NCBI RefSeq assembly: GCF_000330505.1
Contig: NW_004191756.1
Coordinates: 62,001-126,000, forward strand
Reading direction: 5' to 3'
Source: Entamoeba invadens IP1
Taxonomy: Eukaryota; Evosea; Mastigamoebida; Endamoebidae
Length of the DNA: 64,000 nt
In this document: one piece after another, positions 20,096 to 30,148 of the stretch
How positions within the stretch are numbered: the first letter of the stretch is position 1
Layout: every line of letters begins with the position of its first letter
Notes under the pieces: model-generated
What the model saw: the letters and a program-made list of their open reading frames with translations, nothing else
Databases searched by the model: none
What the model was told of the DNA's origin: nothing
Translations under genes and position numbers: made by a program

Positions 20096-21148
20096 ATGAG
20101 TGATGAGTTTGTGAAACCGATTCATGTTGCTTTTATAGGTGGCCAATACGCATACATTCCGTACAATGATGTGATTGAATCTCTTCAAGTTTCATTACGG
20201 AGTGTATCTACAGAGAAGCCAGCGACTGGGACGTATAACATTCGATCTGCCCAGCTTCAAACCATTTTTGACAATTTTTACACATCCACTCTTTCCTCTT
20301 ATTCTCCTCTAATCCAGACGTACTTTGCTTATCGATTCATCGCGTTGGGAACTGTCGAAGAGAAGAAAATAGGGACGATGGTACTAGCGAAAAACCTCGA
20401 TGAGTTTACCGTTGACTTCATCATTGACTTTGAGCGCATTTTTGATAATGACATAACGACGTGGGAGATATGCGATGGGTTTGCGACGCGAGTTCTTGGT
20501 CCTTTAATCAAGAAGAGCGATGACTTTGCGATGAAGATCTCTGTGTGGAAAGACTCGGGGAAAGTGTGGCGGATGCGCGCGTCGTGTGTTACGTTTGTGT
20601 CTTTAGCCAAGGTAGGAGCGATGACTACTTTATCCTTTGAGATCTGTGCCGCCTGTGTCAAAAGTTCGGAACGATTTGTCCAACTTGGTGTTGGCTGTTT
20701 ACTTCGAGAAATGTCGCTCACCTTTTCCCCACAAGTCGTTCAATTTATAACGGAAAATTATCGCTTTTTCAGTCGAGAAGGCTTGAGATATTCGATCGAT
20801 AAACTTGACACCGTTACGCGAAAACAAATCTTAGCAATGGGGAAGAAAAGAAATAATAAAGAAACTATACCCGTCGTCTCTCAATCTCAACAAAGAAAAG
20901 AAACTAAACCAAAACCATTAGAAAAACAAAACGTGGTCCAGGTCCAAAACGTACAACAAGTCCAACCAATTCAAATGAATTATGGGTACCCACAGCCAGT
21001 CTATTTGGTCAATTATTACCCAAAAGATGATAACATCTATGAGGTCCAACAAATCCCACAACAAATCCAAGAGCAACAACACGTTCTCATCCCGAACTCG
21101 TGTCAAAAGCCAATATCCTCCAGTTCCGTCCAAAACTCCTCTGTGTAG
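20096..21148 (+). CDS. AlkD-like DNA alkylation-repair HEAT protein with Gln-rich tail
   Basis: The first 245 or so of 350 residues match the DNA alkylation repair (AlkD/AlkC-like) HEAT-repeat family: a TTWEICDGFATRVLG helix, VWRMRASCVTFVSLAK (like the WxRR.A motif), and ERFVQLGVGCLLREMS followed by REGLRYSIDKL. These DNA glycosylases remove positively charged alkylated bases such as 3- or 7-methylpurines without base flipping. From about 250 on, the sequence is Lys-rich then Gln/Pro/Val-rich (QVQNVQQVQPIQ), which bacterial relatives lack. Start is the first ATG. Gene ends 80 bp from the convergent IRE1 gene. Activity is inferred. Confidence 0.75.
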   Translation: MSDEFVKPIHVAFIGGQYAYIPYNDVIESLQVSLRSVSTEKPATGTYNIRSAQLQTIFDNFYTSTLSSYSPLIQTYFAYRFIALGTVEEKKIGTMVLAKNLDEFTVDFIIDFERIFDNDITTWEICDGFATRVLGPLIKKSDDFAMKISVWKDSGKVWRMRASCVTFVSLAKVGAMTTLSFEICAACVKSSERFVQLGVGCLLREMSLTFSPQVVQFITENYRFFSREGLRYSIDKLDTVTRKQILAMGKKRNNKETIPVVSQSQQRKETKPKPLEKQNVVQVQNVQQVQPIQMNYGYPQPVYLVNYYPKDDNIYEVQQIPQQIQEQQHVLIPNSCQKPISSSSVQNSSV

Positions 21149-21228
21149 CGTTTGAATGATTTTTTGTTATTGTCTTTGTGTTTGGAAGGGACGAATACAA
21201 AAACGTCATTTACGAAACAAGAGAACCT

Positions 21229-22704
21229 TCACATGTTGGGCTCGAAGAAATCGGCGAAGACGGGGTTGTCCGCGTAGAACTCGAGTACTGTCGAATACAC
21301 CACAACACACAACGATGGAAACTTCGACTGGTAATATTGATAGAACCCGTCTGGATATGATTTGTACAGGTCTTTCTCGTCTTGTTGAAGTGTGTAGTAA
21401 TGGTGTGATTGATTTCGTATGAGTCTTAAGAGGTCGATAGTCCGATTGAAGTCGTAGTATCTGAATTTGGTGTTGTTCTCGATGATCAGAGGAGACAAGT
21501 CTCTGTCCCAATGAATCACTATTCCTGCGTTGTCCAATCTTCTTGACACCATAACGTTCTTATCGATGATCATTAAATCAGACGCTTTCTGTAAGAAGTC
21601 AAGACGCTTCTTGAAGCTCCAAAAGAGGGGCTGTGAAAGCACCTTTTCAATAGTTAATCGCTGACTTGGCTCATATGAATTCATCGCATGGAAACATTGA
21701 ATGAACTCGCTCATATAGACGTTGTTGTTCTCAATCTCCATCTTCACTGGCGTTCCCTTTAAAATGTTGTTCTGTCGAACTAACGGCTCTCCATACGGAT
21801 GTTTCCGACAGCCAATGTAATAGAACAAACACCCCAAAGTGAAGATGTCAACGGCCTTCGACAGCCGTTTCGTCTCGTTGAGCATTTCTGGCGCTTGCCA
21901 CCCGACACTTCCTTTCGTTGTCGAGTTGCTGAATGACGACGACTGGGGGTCCAATTTCTTTGCCAGTCCAAAGTCGGTGATACGTATGCCGTTCTCCGCG
22001 TCGACTAACACATTAAATGGTTTAATATCTCTATGGACTATACCGAGTTTGTGTAAGTGATAGATCCCAATAGCACATTCTTTCATTAGTCGTATCCGTT
22101 CCTCATTTAATATCATCTTCCCTCGCTTCTTCTCCATATCCACTTCCTCTTTTTCTAACCTTTCAAGGTAATCATCTAAGGTATAAGGGCAATATGTAAT
22201 CGCTAAATACACAAAATTGTCATCGGAGAAGCTTCCGTAGTATCTCACCAAATGGGGTCGTTCGTCCGTCATATTAATAATTTTGATCTCGTTCTCCGCA
22301 AGCCCAAAAAATTCCTTCACCATTCGCTTCACCGCCACCTTTCGTTTCAATGCAGTCCCTTCAAACACAACAGTCCCCAAACTCCCATGCCCTAACACCT
22401 TTTTACTACACGAAAACTGTTCCCCAATATAATTCATATCCTTCGGAACAGCCTTTTGTGGCGTTCCTGGTACACTACTCGGCATCTTCCGTTGGATATA
22501 ATTGATATATATTAACATGACGATGACTATGAACCCCAACAAGACCGTCGTGAATGAAAGTATTAATATGAAAAGTGTTTCGTTGTTCATCACACCACTT
22601 TCCATCCTTTGGATCGGGTTGAATGACATGATAAAATCTCCACTGTTTTTATCAGTTCCTTGACCCTTATAATCTCTCTCTTTGATCTCAGTAGTAAACA
22701 ACAT
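21229..22704 (-). CDS. IRE1: IRE1-type transmembrane kinase/endoribonuclease without lumenal domain
   Basis: The 491-residue product has one membrane helix (about 43-67), a kinase domain (about 96-360) with VAVK Lys126, HRDIKPFNVL Asp226 and DFG Asp244, and then a KEN ribonuclease domain (361-485). The KEN domain opens FWSFKKRLDFLQKASD and contains RYYDFNRTIDLLRLIRNQSHHYY, so the Tyr, Arg-Asn and His that form the RNase site are present. IRE1 senses unfolded proteins in the ER and cuts mRNA. Here only about 42 residues precede the membrane helix, so the large lumenal sensor is missing. It cannot be encoded upstream, because the stop of the neighbouring minus-strand gene lies only 82 bp away. 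Confidence 0.92.
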   Translation of the reverse strand: MLFTTEIKERDYKGQGTDKNSGDFIMSFNPIQRMESGVMNNETLFILILSFTTVLLGFIVIVMLIYINYIQRKMPSSVPGTPQKAVPKDMNYIGEQFSCSKKVLGHGSLGTVVFEGTALKRKVAVKRMVKEFFGLAENEIKIINMTDERPHLVRYYGSFSDDNFVYLAITYCPYTLDDYLERLEKEEVDMEKKRGKMILNEERIRLMKECAIGIYHLHKLGIVHRDIKPFNVLVDAENGIRITDFGLAKKLDPQSSSFSNSTTKGSVGWQAPEMLNETKRLSKAVDIFTLGCLFYYIGCRKHPYGEPLVRQNNILKGTPVKMEIENNNVYMSEFIQCFHAMNSYEPSQRLTIEKVLSQPLFWSFKKRLDFLQKASDLMIIDKNVMVSRRLDNAGIVIHWDRDLSPLIIENNTKFRYYDFNRTIDLLRLIRNQSHHYYTLQQDEKDLYKSYPDGFYQYYQSKFPSLCVVVYSTVLEFYADNPVFADFFEPNM

Positions 22705-22786
22705 TTCATTTTTTTAAAACAAAAACCACCAGAATTGTTACTCTTCTTTCATATTTCTAAAAACATTTTCTACTCTTAATAATCTG

Positions 22787-25003
22787 TTATTTAAAAAGAC
22801 CAAGTGGGTCATTTTTGGGTTCTTCCAAATTTAAAAGTGGTTGGTCCACTGGGTCATCTCCCACTTGAGTTGTGTCCACCTCTTCATTGACTCTCAAATC
22901 GTCAATGTCGTTTTTCTTTGGTGGCAGAGGTGGAAGGGTTTTCTGCCCCACGTTTAACGTCGTGGTAGGGTTTCCAATGTTCATGGAATCAAAAGGGTGA
23001 CCATTTTGGTATGTGGTTGGTGGTGGTACTTGAGTTGTTTGTACTGGAGCCATAAGTGTCTCTGTGATAGCGACCATATTATCAAAAGCCTTTTCTTTGT
23101 CATTTTTCTCTTCAGTGTATTTCAAGTCTTCCTCGTTCTTCCCTTTCAAATCAATCAAAGGAACTTCTTCGTCGTGTTTCTTCGACTTTTTTGAGAAGAA
23201 TTTCTCTTTCTCGCCAACTAACTCGCCTTTTCCCCATGTCAGAACTATACGACCCTCTTCTTCTTTGATCATTCGAATACCTCCCTTCTCCATCCGTTCT
23301 TGTTGTCTTCGAGCTTCTTCAATATACATTTCAGTGTATGGGTAAAACGGGACATTACAACTCGTCGTGACGCTTCTGATATTCATCGCAATCACTTCAT
23401 TCAATGCCATCGCCTGTTCGACATACGCGACTCTCAATTTGACTCTCCCCGTGCTCACATTATCAGTAAATGCAAGGGGTCTCAGATAGAACCACCCTTC
23501 AATTATCGATGGGAACGGCATCAAAGACAATTCAAAATTGACGCACCCAACACACACGTCTGGCTTCCCTTTCACAAAGACAAAGAAGCACACATTCTCT
23601 CGTTCGTTATCTAATTCTACACCAAGCGTCTTTCCTCCAAAGTCGCCATCGCACCCCTTCACAACGTCTGTTTTAAGTACTCTTTCGACATCAGTAAAGA
23701 CCATCCCAAACACTTCAGGCTCTTTTTTACTTGAATTCGAAATGCCTTCATACCTCACCGCCATGACATTTAAGACGCCTTTCGAGTGTCTTTGGACATG
23801 TTGTGGGACTTTTGCACTCTCTTCTCTCGGGTCCTTCCAACTTGTCACTTTGTGTTCGACGTCTATGAAGTAGCGCTCATTTCTGTTATACCCAATGATC
23901 CAATTTTCAGGCAACATCGTGTTCATGAAGAAGGGATAGACCTCTTCAGTGTCGCCATTTCTTTCCATTGTTTTCTTCTTGTGGTCCAAATTCACGATTT
24001 CGCCTTCTTCGGTAATTCCCTGTTGCATGCCGTTCACAATTGATGATGGAAATGGGGGTGGTGGTCTTCTATTAATGCCCAAGAACGGCGATTTAGGAAG
24101 AACAACGCCAGACACAGTCGCGTACATTTGTTTGATGGAAGGATCTTGTGAAGTGACAACAGTGATTGGTATAAACACCTTAAGGGGTGGACCAAGTTGC
24201 AGATACAACTCGACCAAGACGAAGTGTTCGAACCTAAAGAATTGGGTGATGATCGTTGGTGGCACTATTGGGAGAATATCAATCACAAATCGCTTTGGTT
24301 CCGGGGTCATTGGGATGAGCGTCGAGTTGAATGTGATCCGATGCACACACCCGGGCGCTCTATACATCCCAACAAGACTCAGCGCAGCTCTATAAATCGG
24401 TTTCTTGAGTTCGAGAGTCAACGTGATATCGACGCGTTCTCCTGTGAAGTACGTTGTTTTCGGGATGAAGACTTTGAGGTTTGAGTCTTTATTAAAAGGT
24501 GTTGATACTTGTGAAGGAGGGGATTGGAGTTGAGCAATAGGATGGAAGAGCATAGGTAACGGGTAATATGCCGAGTCAAATTGGAGTTGTTTTAAAAAGA
24601 CTGTTGCCTTAATTTCGTAGACAAACTTAATTCTGTCTTCTTGTGGAATAACAAGCATCGGGCAGTTCGTCATTGGAATGACAAATGTGAATGGAAATCG
24701 ATGGTTTCCTGTTGGGAGTTCTTGGATGTCATTTTTAGGAAGACAGTCGAACTGGACAATTGGAGTTAAGTAACTCGTCAGTTTTGACCATTGTTCGATA
24801 TTCGAGTCGATGTTCATAGGTGGGACTTGTGGTGGTGTAGTAGTGTTCACTTTAATACCTGTGAAGCAAGAAACAACAGTGAGTTGAATATTTCTAATGA
24901 ACGATGGAAAGGGGACTGCAATTTCCACATACCCATTCACAGGCTGGCCAAACGTCCCAAAGCTGAACAAATTTATTGTTGTTGGAAAATAGTCTTGTTG
25001 CAT
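22787..25003 (-). CDS. Arrestin-like adaptor with WW and C2 domains and clathrin-binding tail
   Basis: In order: an arrestin-type double beta-sandwich (about 1-300, FGTFGQPVNGYVEIAVPF at the start, TTYFTGERVDITLTLEL in the second half), a Pro-rich linker, a WW domain (about 364-394, LPENWIIGY to SWKDPR, both Trp present), a C2-like beta-sandwich (about 409-545, GVLNVMAVRYEG), and a charged tail. The tail has Pro-rich PPLPPKK, a clathrin-box match LLNLEE near 722 and DPLGLF at the C-terminus. Arrestins recognise cargo and recruit coats or ubiquitin ligases; WW domains bind PPxY motifs. I infer an endocytic or endosomal adaptor. 738 residues, no introns needed. Upstream of IRE1 on the same strand. 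Confidence 0.72.
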   Translation of the reverse strand: MQQDYFPTTINLFSFGTFGQPVNGYVEIAVPFPSFIRNIQLTVVSCFTGIKVNTTTPPQVPPMNIDSNIEQWSKLTSYLTPIVQFDCLPKNDIQELPTGNHRFPFTFVIPMTNCPMLVIPQEDRIKFVYEIKATVFLKQLQFDSAYYPLPMLFHPIAQLQSPPSQVSTPFNKDSNLKVFIPKTTYFTGERVDITLTLELKKPIYRAALSLVGMYRAPGCVHRITFNSTLIPMTPEPKRFVIDILPIVPPTIITQFFRFEHFVLVELYLQLGPPLKVFIPITVVTSQDPSIKQMYATVSGVVLPKSPFLGINRRPPPPFPSSIVNGMQQGITEEGEIVNLDHKKKTMERNGDTEEVYPFFMNTMLPENWIIGYNRNERYFIDVEHKVTSWKDPREESAKVPQHVQRHSKGVLNVMAVRYEGISNSSKKEPEVFGMVFTDVERVLKTDVVKGCDGDFGGKTLGVELDNERENVCFFVFVKGKPDVCVGCVNFELSLMPFPSIIEGWFYLRPLAFTDNVSTGRVKLRVAYVEQAMALNEVIAMNIRSVTTSCNVPFYPYTEMYIEEARRQQERMEKGGIRMIKEEEGRIVLTWGKGELVGEKEKFFSKKSKKHDEEVPLIDLKGKNEEDLKYTEEKNDKEKAFDNMVAITETLMAPVQTTQVPPPTTYQNGHPFDSMNIGNPTTTLNVGQKTLPPLPPKKNDIDDLRVNEEVDTTQVGDDPVDQPLLNLEEPKNDPLGLFK

Positions 25004-25307
25004 TGAGTTTAACAGTTAGAACTACTTATTATTTTGAAAGTCAGAAAAATGAAGGATTAAAATTGGATAGAGGTAGTCGCTTTCGTTCTTATTGTTCCTT
25101 TAACTACGGGATTTCAAGCAAATAATAGTATACCATATCTTTTAATTTATTTACTATAAATTTATGGTTCATTGGTAGAATGCATATGTCATGAGAATTG
25201 CCACACGTGTTTTTGCCCAAAAATCTTAGTGAAAAAAAACACAAAGATTAGGATGAAAATACCTAAGATCCGAACCAAAAAGCTAACAAAAAATAATGAA
25301 GAAGCAC
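25004..25307. other. Short intergenic region
   Basis: About 300 bp between the arrestin promoter side and the 3' end of PIG-V. No RNA gene supported. Confidence 0.5.
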
Positions 25308-26629
25308 TCAAGTCCATGGATAGAAGGAAGCGAACATGACTCCACCAAAGAAGGTATAAAACACTGAATAGAACACAGGGACGTACCTGAGCATACCAAA
25401 TACCTTCTGTTGTGTGATCCAAACAATTCCCCAATAGAATGCGGGACATGCTGAAACAAACCTTGTGATGACTTGGGTGTGCATACAGAACAATCCGAAG
25501 ACAACCAAAGCCAAAAGGTGGACAAAGTAAACCAACAAGTCGTTGTTTTTCATGCCCTTCCCATTTTGAGTGTCACTCTTACTTTCCTCGAGTTGTGTAG
25601 ACTTACAAAGTGAACGAAAGAGTGGGTGCCGTATAAAGTAATTCACCAAATAATACCCACACACTATTAACGATATAATTACGGCGGGGGCGCATAACAA
25701 GAAATTTGGGATTTCAATGAGTCTCCAGTACTTTAAGAATCCCTGGTTCCAATATCTTGCCTGAATATATGAATAGAGTTTTCCTATACCTCCACAGTAA
25801 GTGGGCTTTGGTGTCATATTACAGAACTTTTCAGCCGCGAAGTGGTCATACAATACAAATGGTAACAAATTGGAAATCACTAGGAGGACTGTGCTTACCA
25901 CAAGTCTCACAGTCACTTTCTTGTGGACTTTTGGAAAAGATGCGAATGGTAAGATATTATCAACAAAGTAGTATAATACAAAACCAAGGTTGATGAGTCC
26001 ATTGCTTCGCACAAAGGAAGCAACAAAAAAGAAGAGACACGACATCATCACGTTCTTTTTGTTGTACAAGAAGTAACACGCCAAGAGGGACAAACATCCG
26101 TACAATGATTCTGTGTAAGCCTATTTATTAATTCTTTGAAGTCCGAAGTATTATTGTGCCATTCGCTTGTAAAACAAACAGATGTGAGAAACACCGACGC
26201 CGGAGCAACACAAAATAGAATCCCCGTTTTATAAGCGAAGTCTTCATTGGAATAGTCTTTAGTCATTTTGTAAAGAGTGACAAGAGCAATATTAAATGAA
26301 ACGAGTGAAATGAGTACACCAATAAATATGTATCCATTTGCATCGTCAGCAGCAAACCCTAAAAGGTGTGTCACAGTCCTCACAAAATATGGAAAAAGAG
26401 GGAAAAAGGCGTGTTGATGTTCGTGAATATACCCCTTCATCGCTATTGATAGAAAGTGAACACCATCCCACGAGGAAAATGGCGCTAAAAATGGGGACAC
26501 AGTGTCAGACAACAAATATGTCTGAAGGTCGTATGGAGGAAGTATACTCGATGATACAACCATCCAAATATAGTATACAAAACGGGTCAATATCCCAAAT
26601 ACTACCAGTTTTGTGATTGAAGTTTCCAT
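25308..26629 (-). CDS. PIGV: GPI mannosyltransferase 2 (PIG-V/Gpi18), two exons
   Basis: Exon 1 26180-26629 and exon 2 25308-26120 join in phase 0 across a 59-nt intron (GTTTGT to TAG), giving 420 residues. Joining restores the family motif VFLTSAYTESLYG. Other signatures are the lumenal SSWDGVHFLSIAMKGY with its catalytic Asp, HAFFPLFPYFVR, and the C-terminal FFGGVMFASFYPWT. The protein is a polytopic ER enzyme that adds the second mannose from dolichol-phosphate-mannose to GPI anchor precursors, needed for GPI-anchored surface molecules such as the Gal/GalNAc lectin chain and proteophosphoglycans of Entamoeba. Unspliced, it looks like two separate ORFs. Confidence 0.93.
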
Positions 26630-27536
26630 TACAAACTTATTTAGTTCTTTTTAATGAAACATTCCAAAGAAGTGTATTTTTGTTATATATAACATATTTT
26701 ATTGTGATTACTTTGTTGTAATCATAATAAAAAAAAATAGTAATTATAATTAATATAAACTATATATATACTATTTCTCAACCATTAAGATTTATAATAA
26801 TTTTTGTTATTTTGAATAATTACATTTTCGTTTGTATACATTATAAAAAATATATATTCAAAATAATATTAATTTATAGTGATGTTAAAATAATTGATTT
26901 TTGATTTGGAGTTATACAAAAAAATAAATATAAAATTAAAAAATAAGAGGTGTTGATTGATCAATTTTTGGGAAGATTAAAGTAAATAATTATTGATAAT
27001 TATATATTATCATATTAATTATAAATTGGCGTATTATTTTACTTAAAAAGTTTTTTTATATAAATTTTTTAAATATCAATTGCCAAAAGTGGATTGAGTT
27101 TGAAATAATTTGTGTATAAAATCGTTTCACAAAAAGAATTTACATATGTTTTGTATTAAAGTCTTTCATTCAATTTTAGTAGTCCAAAAAATCGTTAACA
27201 AGTTAATAATTAACTTTATATTACAAAAGGCTCAATAATTTTTATTTGTTTGGATTCTAATATGTTTTAAAACACAAAAGGTATTTTTATCATAAGAATT
27301 ATTTCACATAACTGAAAATTTTAACAAAATCTATAGTTAATTAATTTCATCTTTACTGATAGAGTATTTAATGGGTGCCATTTTTTAGATAAAAAAAATA
27401 AGTTTAAATAATTATTTTTAATTTATTTTTAATATTTTTTTTAATTAAAAATTGTAATATATATAATTAATAATAATTCATGTTATTAAAAAAATTTTTT
27501 GAATGACAAACAGACAAAAACAAAATAAAATTAATC

Positions 27537-27562
27537 ATAATAATAATAATAATAATAATAAA
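27537..27562. repeat. TAA microsatellite
   Basis: About eight perfect TAA units in a row. Confidence 0.9.
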
Positions 27563-27817
27563 TTTTAATTGTTTGATAGTTTATTTTGAAAAAACAATTA
27601 AAAATTAATAAAAAAATTTTAAAATGTGATTAAAGAAAAATAAGAATCAGTTAACTATCGTTTTAAACAATAAAATTGGTATAATAAATTCATTTTTGTC
27701 ACATACACTTTTTTTACAGTTATTATTTAAATAAAATGGTTTAATTTTTATTACATAATAATTTGTATTGATCATTTTATCTGTTTTATTTTTTATAATA
27801 AAAGAAAAAACTACAAT

Positions 27818-27917
27818 NNNNNNNNNNNNNNNNNNNNNNNNNNNNNNNNNNNNNNNNNNNNNNNNNNNNNNNNNNNNNNNNNNNNNNNNNNNNNNNNNNN
27901 NNNNNNNNNNNNNNNNN
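27818..27917. other. Assembly gap (100 N)
   Basis: Exactly 100 N, the usual placeholder for a scaffold gap of unknown size, so the true distance here is not known. Confidence 0.99.
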
Positions 27918-29557
27918 TTTTTTAAAAAACTATTAGTTATAATATTAATACAATTATTTATAGGTAAATTTTTATTAAATAAAAGAAGTAAATTATTTCA
28001 ATGTAAACAAAATGAAGAAAAACGAGTTTTTATCAAATCTTTTGGTTTAGATAATATAAAATTTATAGTTTATTTTATCATAAATATAATTTTACTAAAA
28101 GCAATAAATAAATAGAATTTATAACTCCAATAATATAGATTTTTTTGGTTTTTATCCTAATTTTACCCGACCAAAAATTTTTTGTTGTTTTTTTACAAGC
28201 ATTGAAACTATTTGGAAGCCATCAATTTATTATTAGGAAATAATTCGTACCTCCATGAAGAATAGTTTGGAACACAAAAACGAACTGTTTTAATCGACGT
28301 AGATGCCGAGTTTTCAGTATTTTCGGAGACATTTTCACAATTGTGTCAATACGTGTTTTTTTGCCATTTTAGCCTAAAAACAGACTCAGTCATTTTTTGT
28401 ATAAGCAAAAACATGTTTTATTGACTAGAAAAGTAACTCCAAAATAGAAATTCCAGTTTCCGATAATAGCGGGCCGTTATTCAATATTTCAATGTAAAGT
28501 GTAAGTTGAGAATAATCAATGACAGCCAACCGATATTTGCCGTGGCCTGTGGTTGTAGAAGGTTAATTTTTACTCCACAAGATTATTTGGAAAAAGAACC
28601 ATATTTTTTAATTATTTTCAATAATAAAATATAGTATATCAGAGTCAGTTAAATAATATTTATAGTAATTTCCTCGGTATTTCAAACTATGTTATTACTT
28701 CCATTGTGATTATCCCGATAATACACACAAAATAACCGGGTTTTTGTCGAATCTCAATATTAATATAACCAAATAATCCAAATTGCATACCACGACTGTT
28801 TTTTATTGCTATTAATACATTTCAATATGGGGGTTAGAACTAAATATTAAATTTTCCTCATTATTAGGAAAGCAACAAATTATCTGAGACATTTCCCGTT
28901 TATTTGACTGGTTTGGACTAATTATCAGAAAGTGTACGTCTACAAAACAAAACTGTGTTATTGGGCAGAACTCAGTATACGGAATAGCCCGCTTTTTGGC
29001 GTCTTTTTAAGCTACAATTTGTAAACTGTCGTGTGTTTCTTTGTACTTTAATATACTTCAGAGTTACTGCCTTATACCACTGCATTTTATTTAATAAACA
29101 AAAAGCTTCAAATATATGTAAAATAAGGTTTGTAATGCCACAATTTACACATTTAATCAGACAAACTGAAATTTGTGCGAAAATCATGGCCACATACGGA
29201 GCACCGGGTTTGCGTTTGCTTGTCAAACGACAGGACCAGTAAAGTCATCACCGGCAAGTCGAAATATAAATAGGTTGTTACAAAAACCACCCGACCAAAA
29301 ATCCACAGTCGTCGGTTAAAATACGCCATAAAAATAGGTGCTGATAACTAAAGAAAGGTTTCTTCACTGTTCGGCTTGCCTTGAATAATTCGGCAAATAC
29401 AACCCTTGGGAGTCACTTGCCGTTATTGACGTTCAAAACATCCGCAGAGTTTACCAGCCAACAAGAGGTGCCCAGCACATTAATTTGCAGCAAGTCCAAT
29501 ACCCCAAAAATTTCTTCTTCAATTTATGCTGGAAAAAAAACTGCCAATTCAAAACAC

Positions 29558-30148
29558 ATGGAATTCGAGGTGCTAAATACCATCAGCACAATCGCGAAAA
29601 AGTCACCGAAGCTTTACAAGGATATAAGAAACTACCAAGTGTATCAACAGGCAGTTCTTTTGGCTCTACTCAACCAACACGCCGAAATCGTCCTTTCGCC
29701 ACAGAAGAAGAAATCGAACGTCACCCTCCCATTCTTCACTGTGAAGTCCGTGATATTCAACCAGACCGATCGAGTCGAATTGACTCATTTTGTTGAGAAG
29801 AGATGCAAGAAGCAAATGGAAAACGACGTTGCCAACGGGATCTCTTCGAAGACTGCGCTAAGGAGATACAAAACGAATCGAGTTGCGGAGAACTTACACA
29901 TGGTTTTGGACTTACTCTTTGAGTTCGACTACCTCTTTGTGATAAAGACAACACATGGGAAGAATGGCGCAAACAAATTGGACACAGTCACTTCATGCAT
30001 GTTGCCCAATAAAGTTTGGATGACTCAAGAACAAATCGTTTCCGTTGGGATGGAAATCAATAGTAATCTGTCGAAGATTTTATCGCAAACAGAGTCGATT
30101 TCACTGCCCAAAAACTCACCAATTCTTTGCCAATTCTTACAAGAATAA
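29558..30148 (+). CDS. Member A of an unrecognised three-gene family
   Basis: Start placed at ATG 29558 (196 residues) because it then aligns with the gene at 31985-32569 from the first residue (MEF versus MDF). Shared blocks: YQQAVLLALLNQHAEI near residue 34, a central beta-rich stretch, TALRRYKTNRVAENLH with the following VLDLLFEF helix, and a C-terminal VWMTQEQIVSVGMEIN helix. Mostly helical, basic, no signal peptide or membrane segment, no known catalytic motif. The frame stays open upstream of 29558, so a longer form starting with a non-ATG codon or an upstream exon cannot be excluded. Clearly less AT-rich than its flanks, which supports coding. Confidence 0.7.
   Translation: MEFEVLNTISTIAKKSPKLYKDIRNYQVYQQAVLLALLNQHAEIVLSPQKKKSNVTLPFFTVKSVIFNQTDRVELTHFVEKRCKKQMENDVANGISSKTALRRYKTNRVAENLHMVLDLLFEFDYLFVIKTTHGKNGANKLDTVTSCMLPNKVWMTQEQIVSVGMEINSNLSKILSQTESISLPKNSPILCQFLQE

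Larger units (their letters stand above)
26630..29557. other. Very AT-rich gene desert with assembly gap
   Basis: Nearly 3 kb without a supportable gene. Contains the N gap and a TAA microsatellite. 28140-29380 is less AT-rich than 26650-28130 but shows no family signature on either strand. Confidence 0.6.

Noticed and set aside
25165..25185. GGTTCATTGGTAGAATGC, which resembles the A-box of a tRNA gene
   Set aside because: No matching acceptor stem, anticodon arm or B-box follows.
28972..29226. Minus-strand ORF of 84 codons rich in Cys and Ile
   Set aside because: No recognisable domain, no signal peptide, no support from composition.
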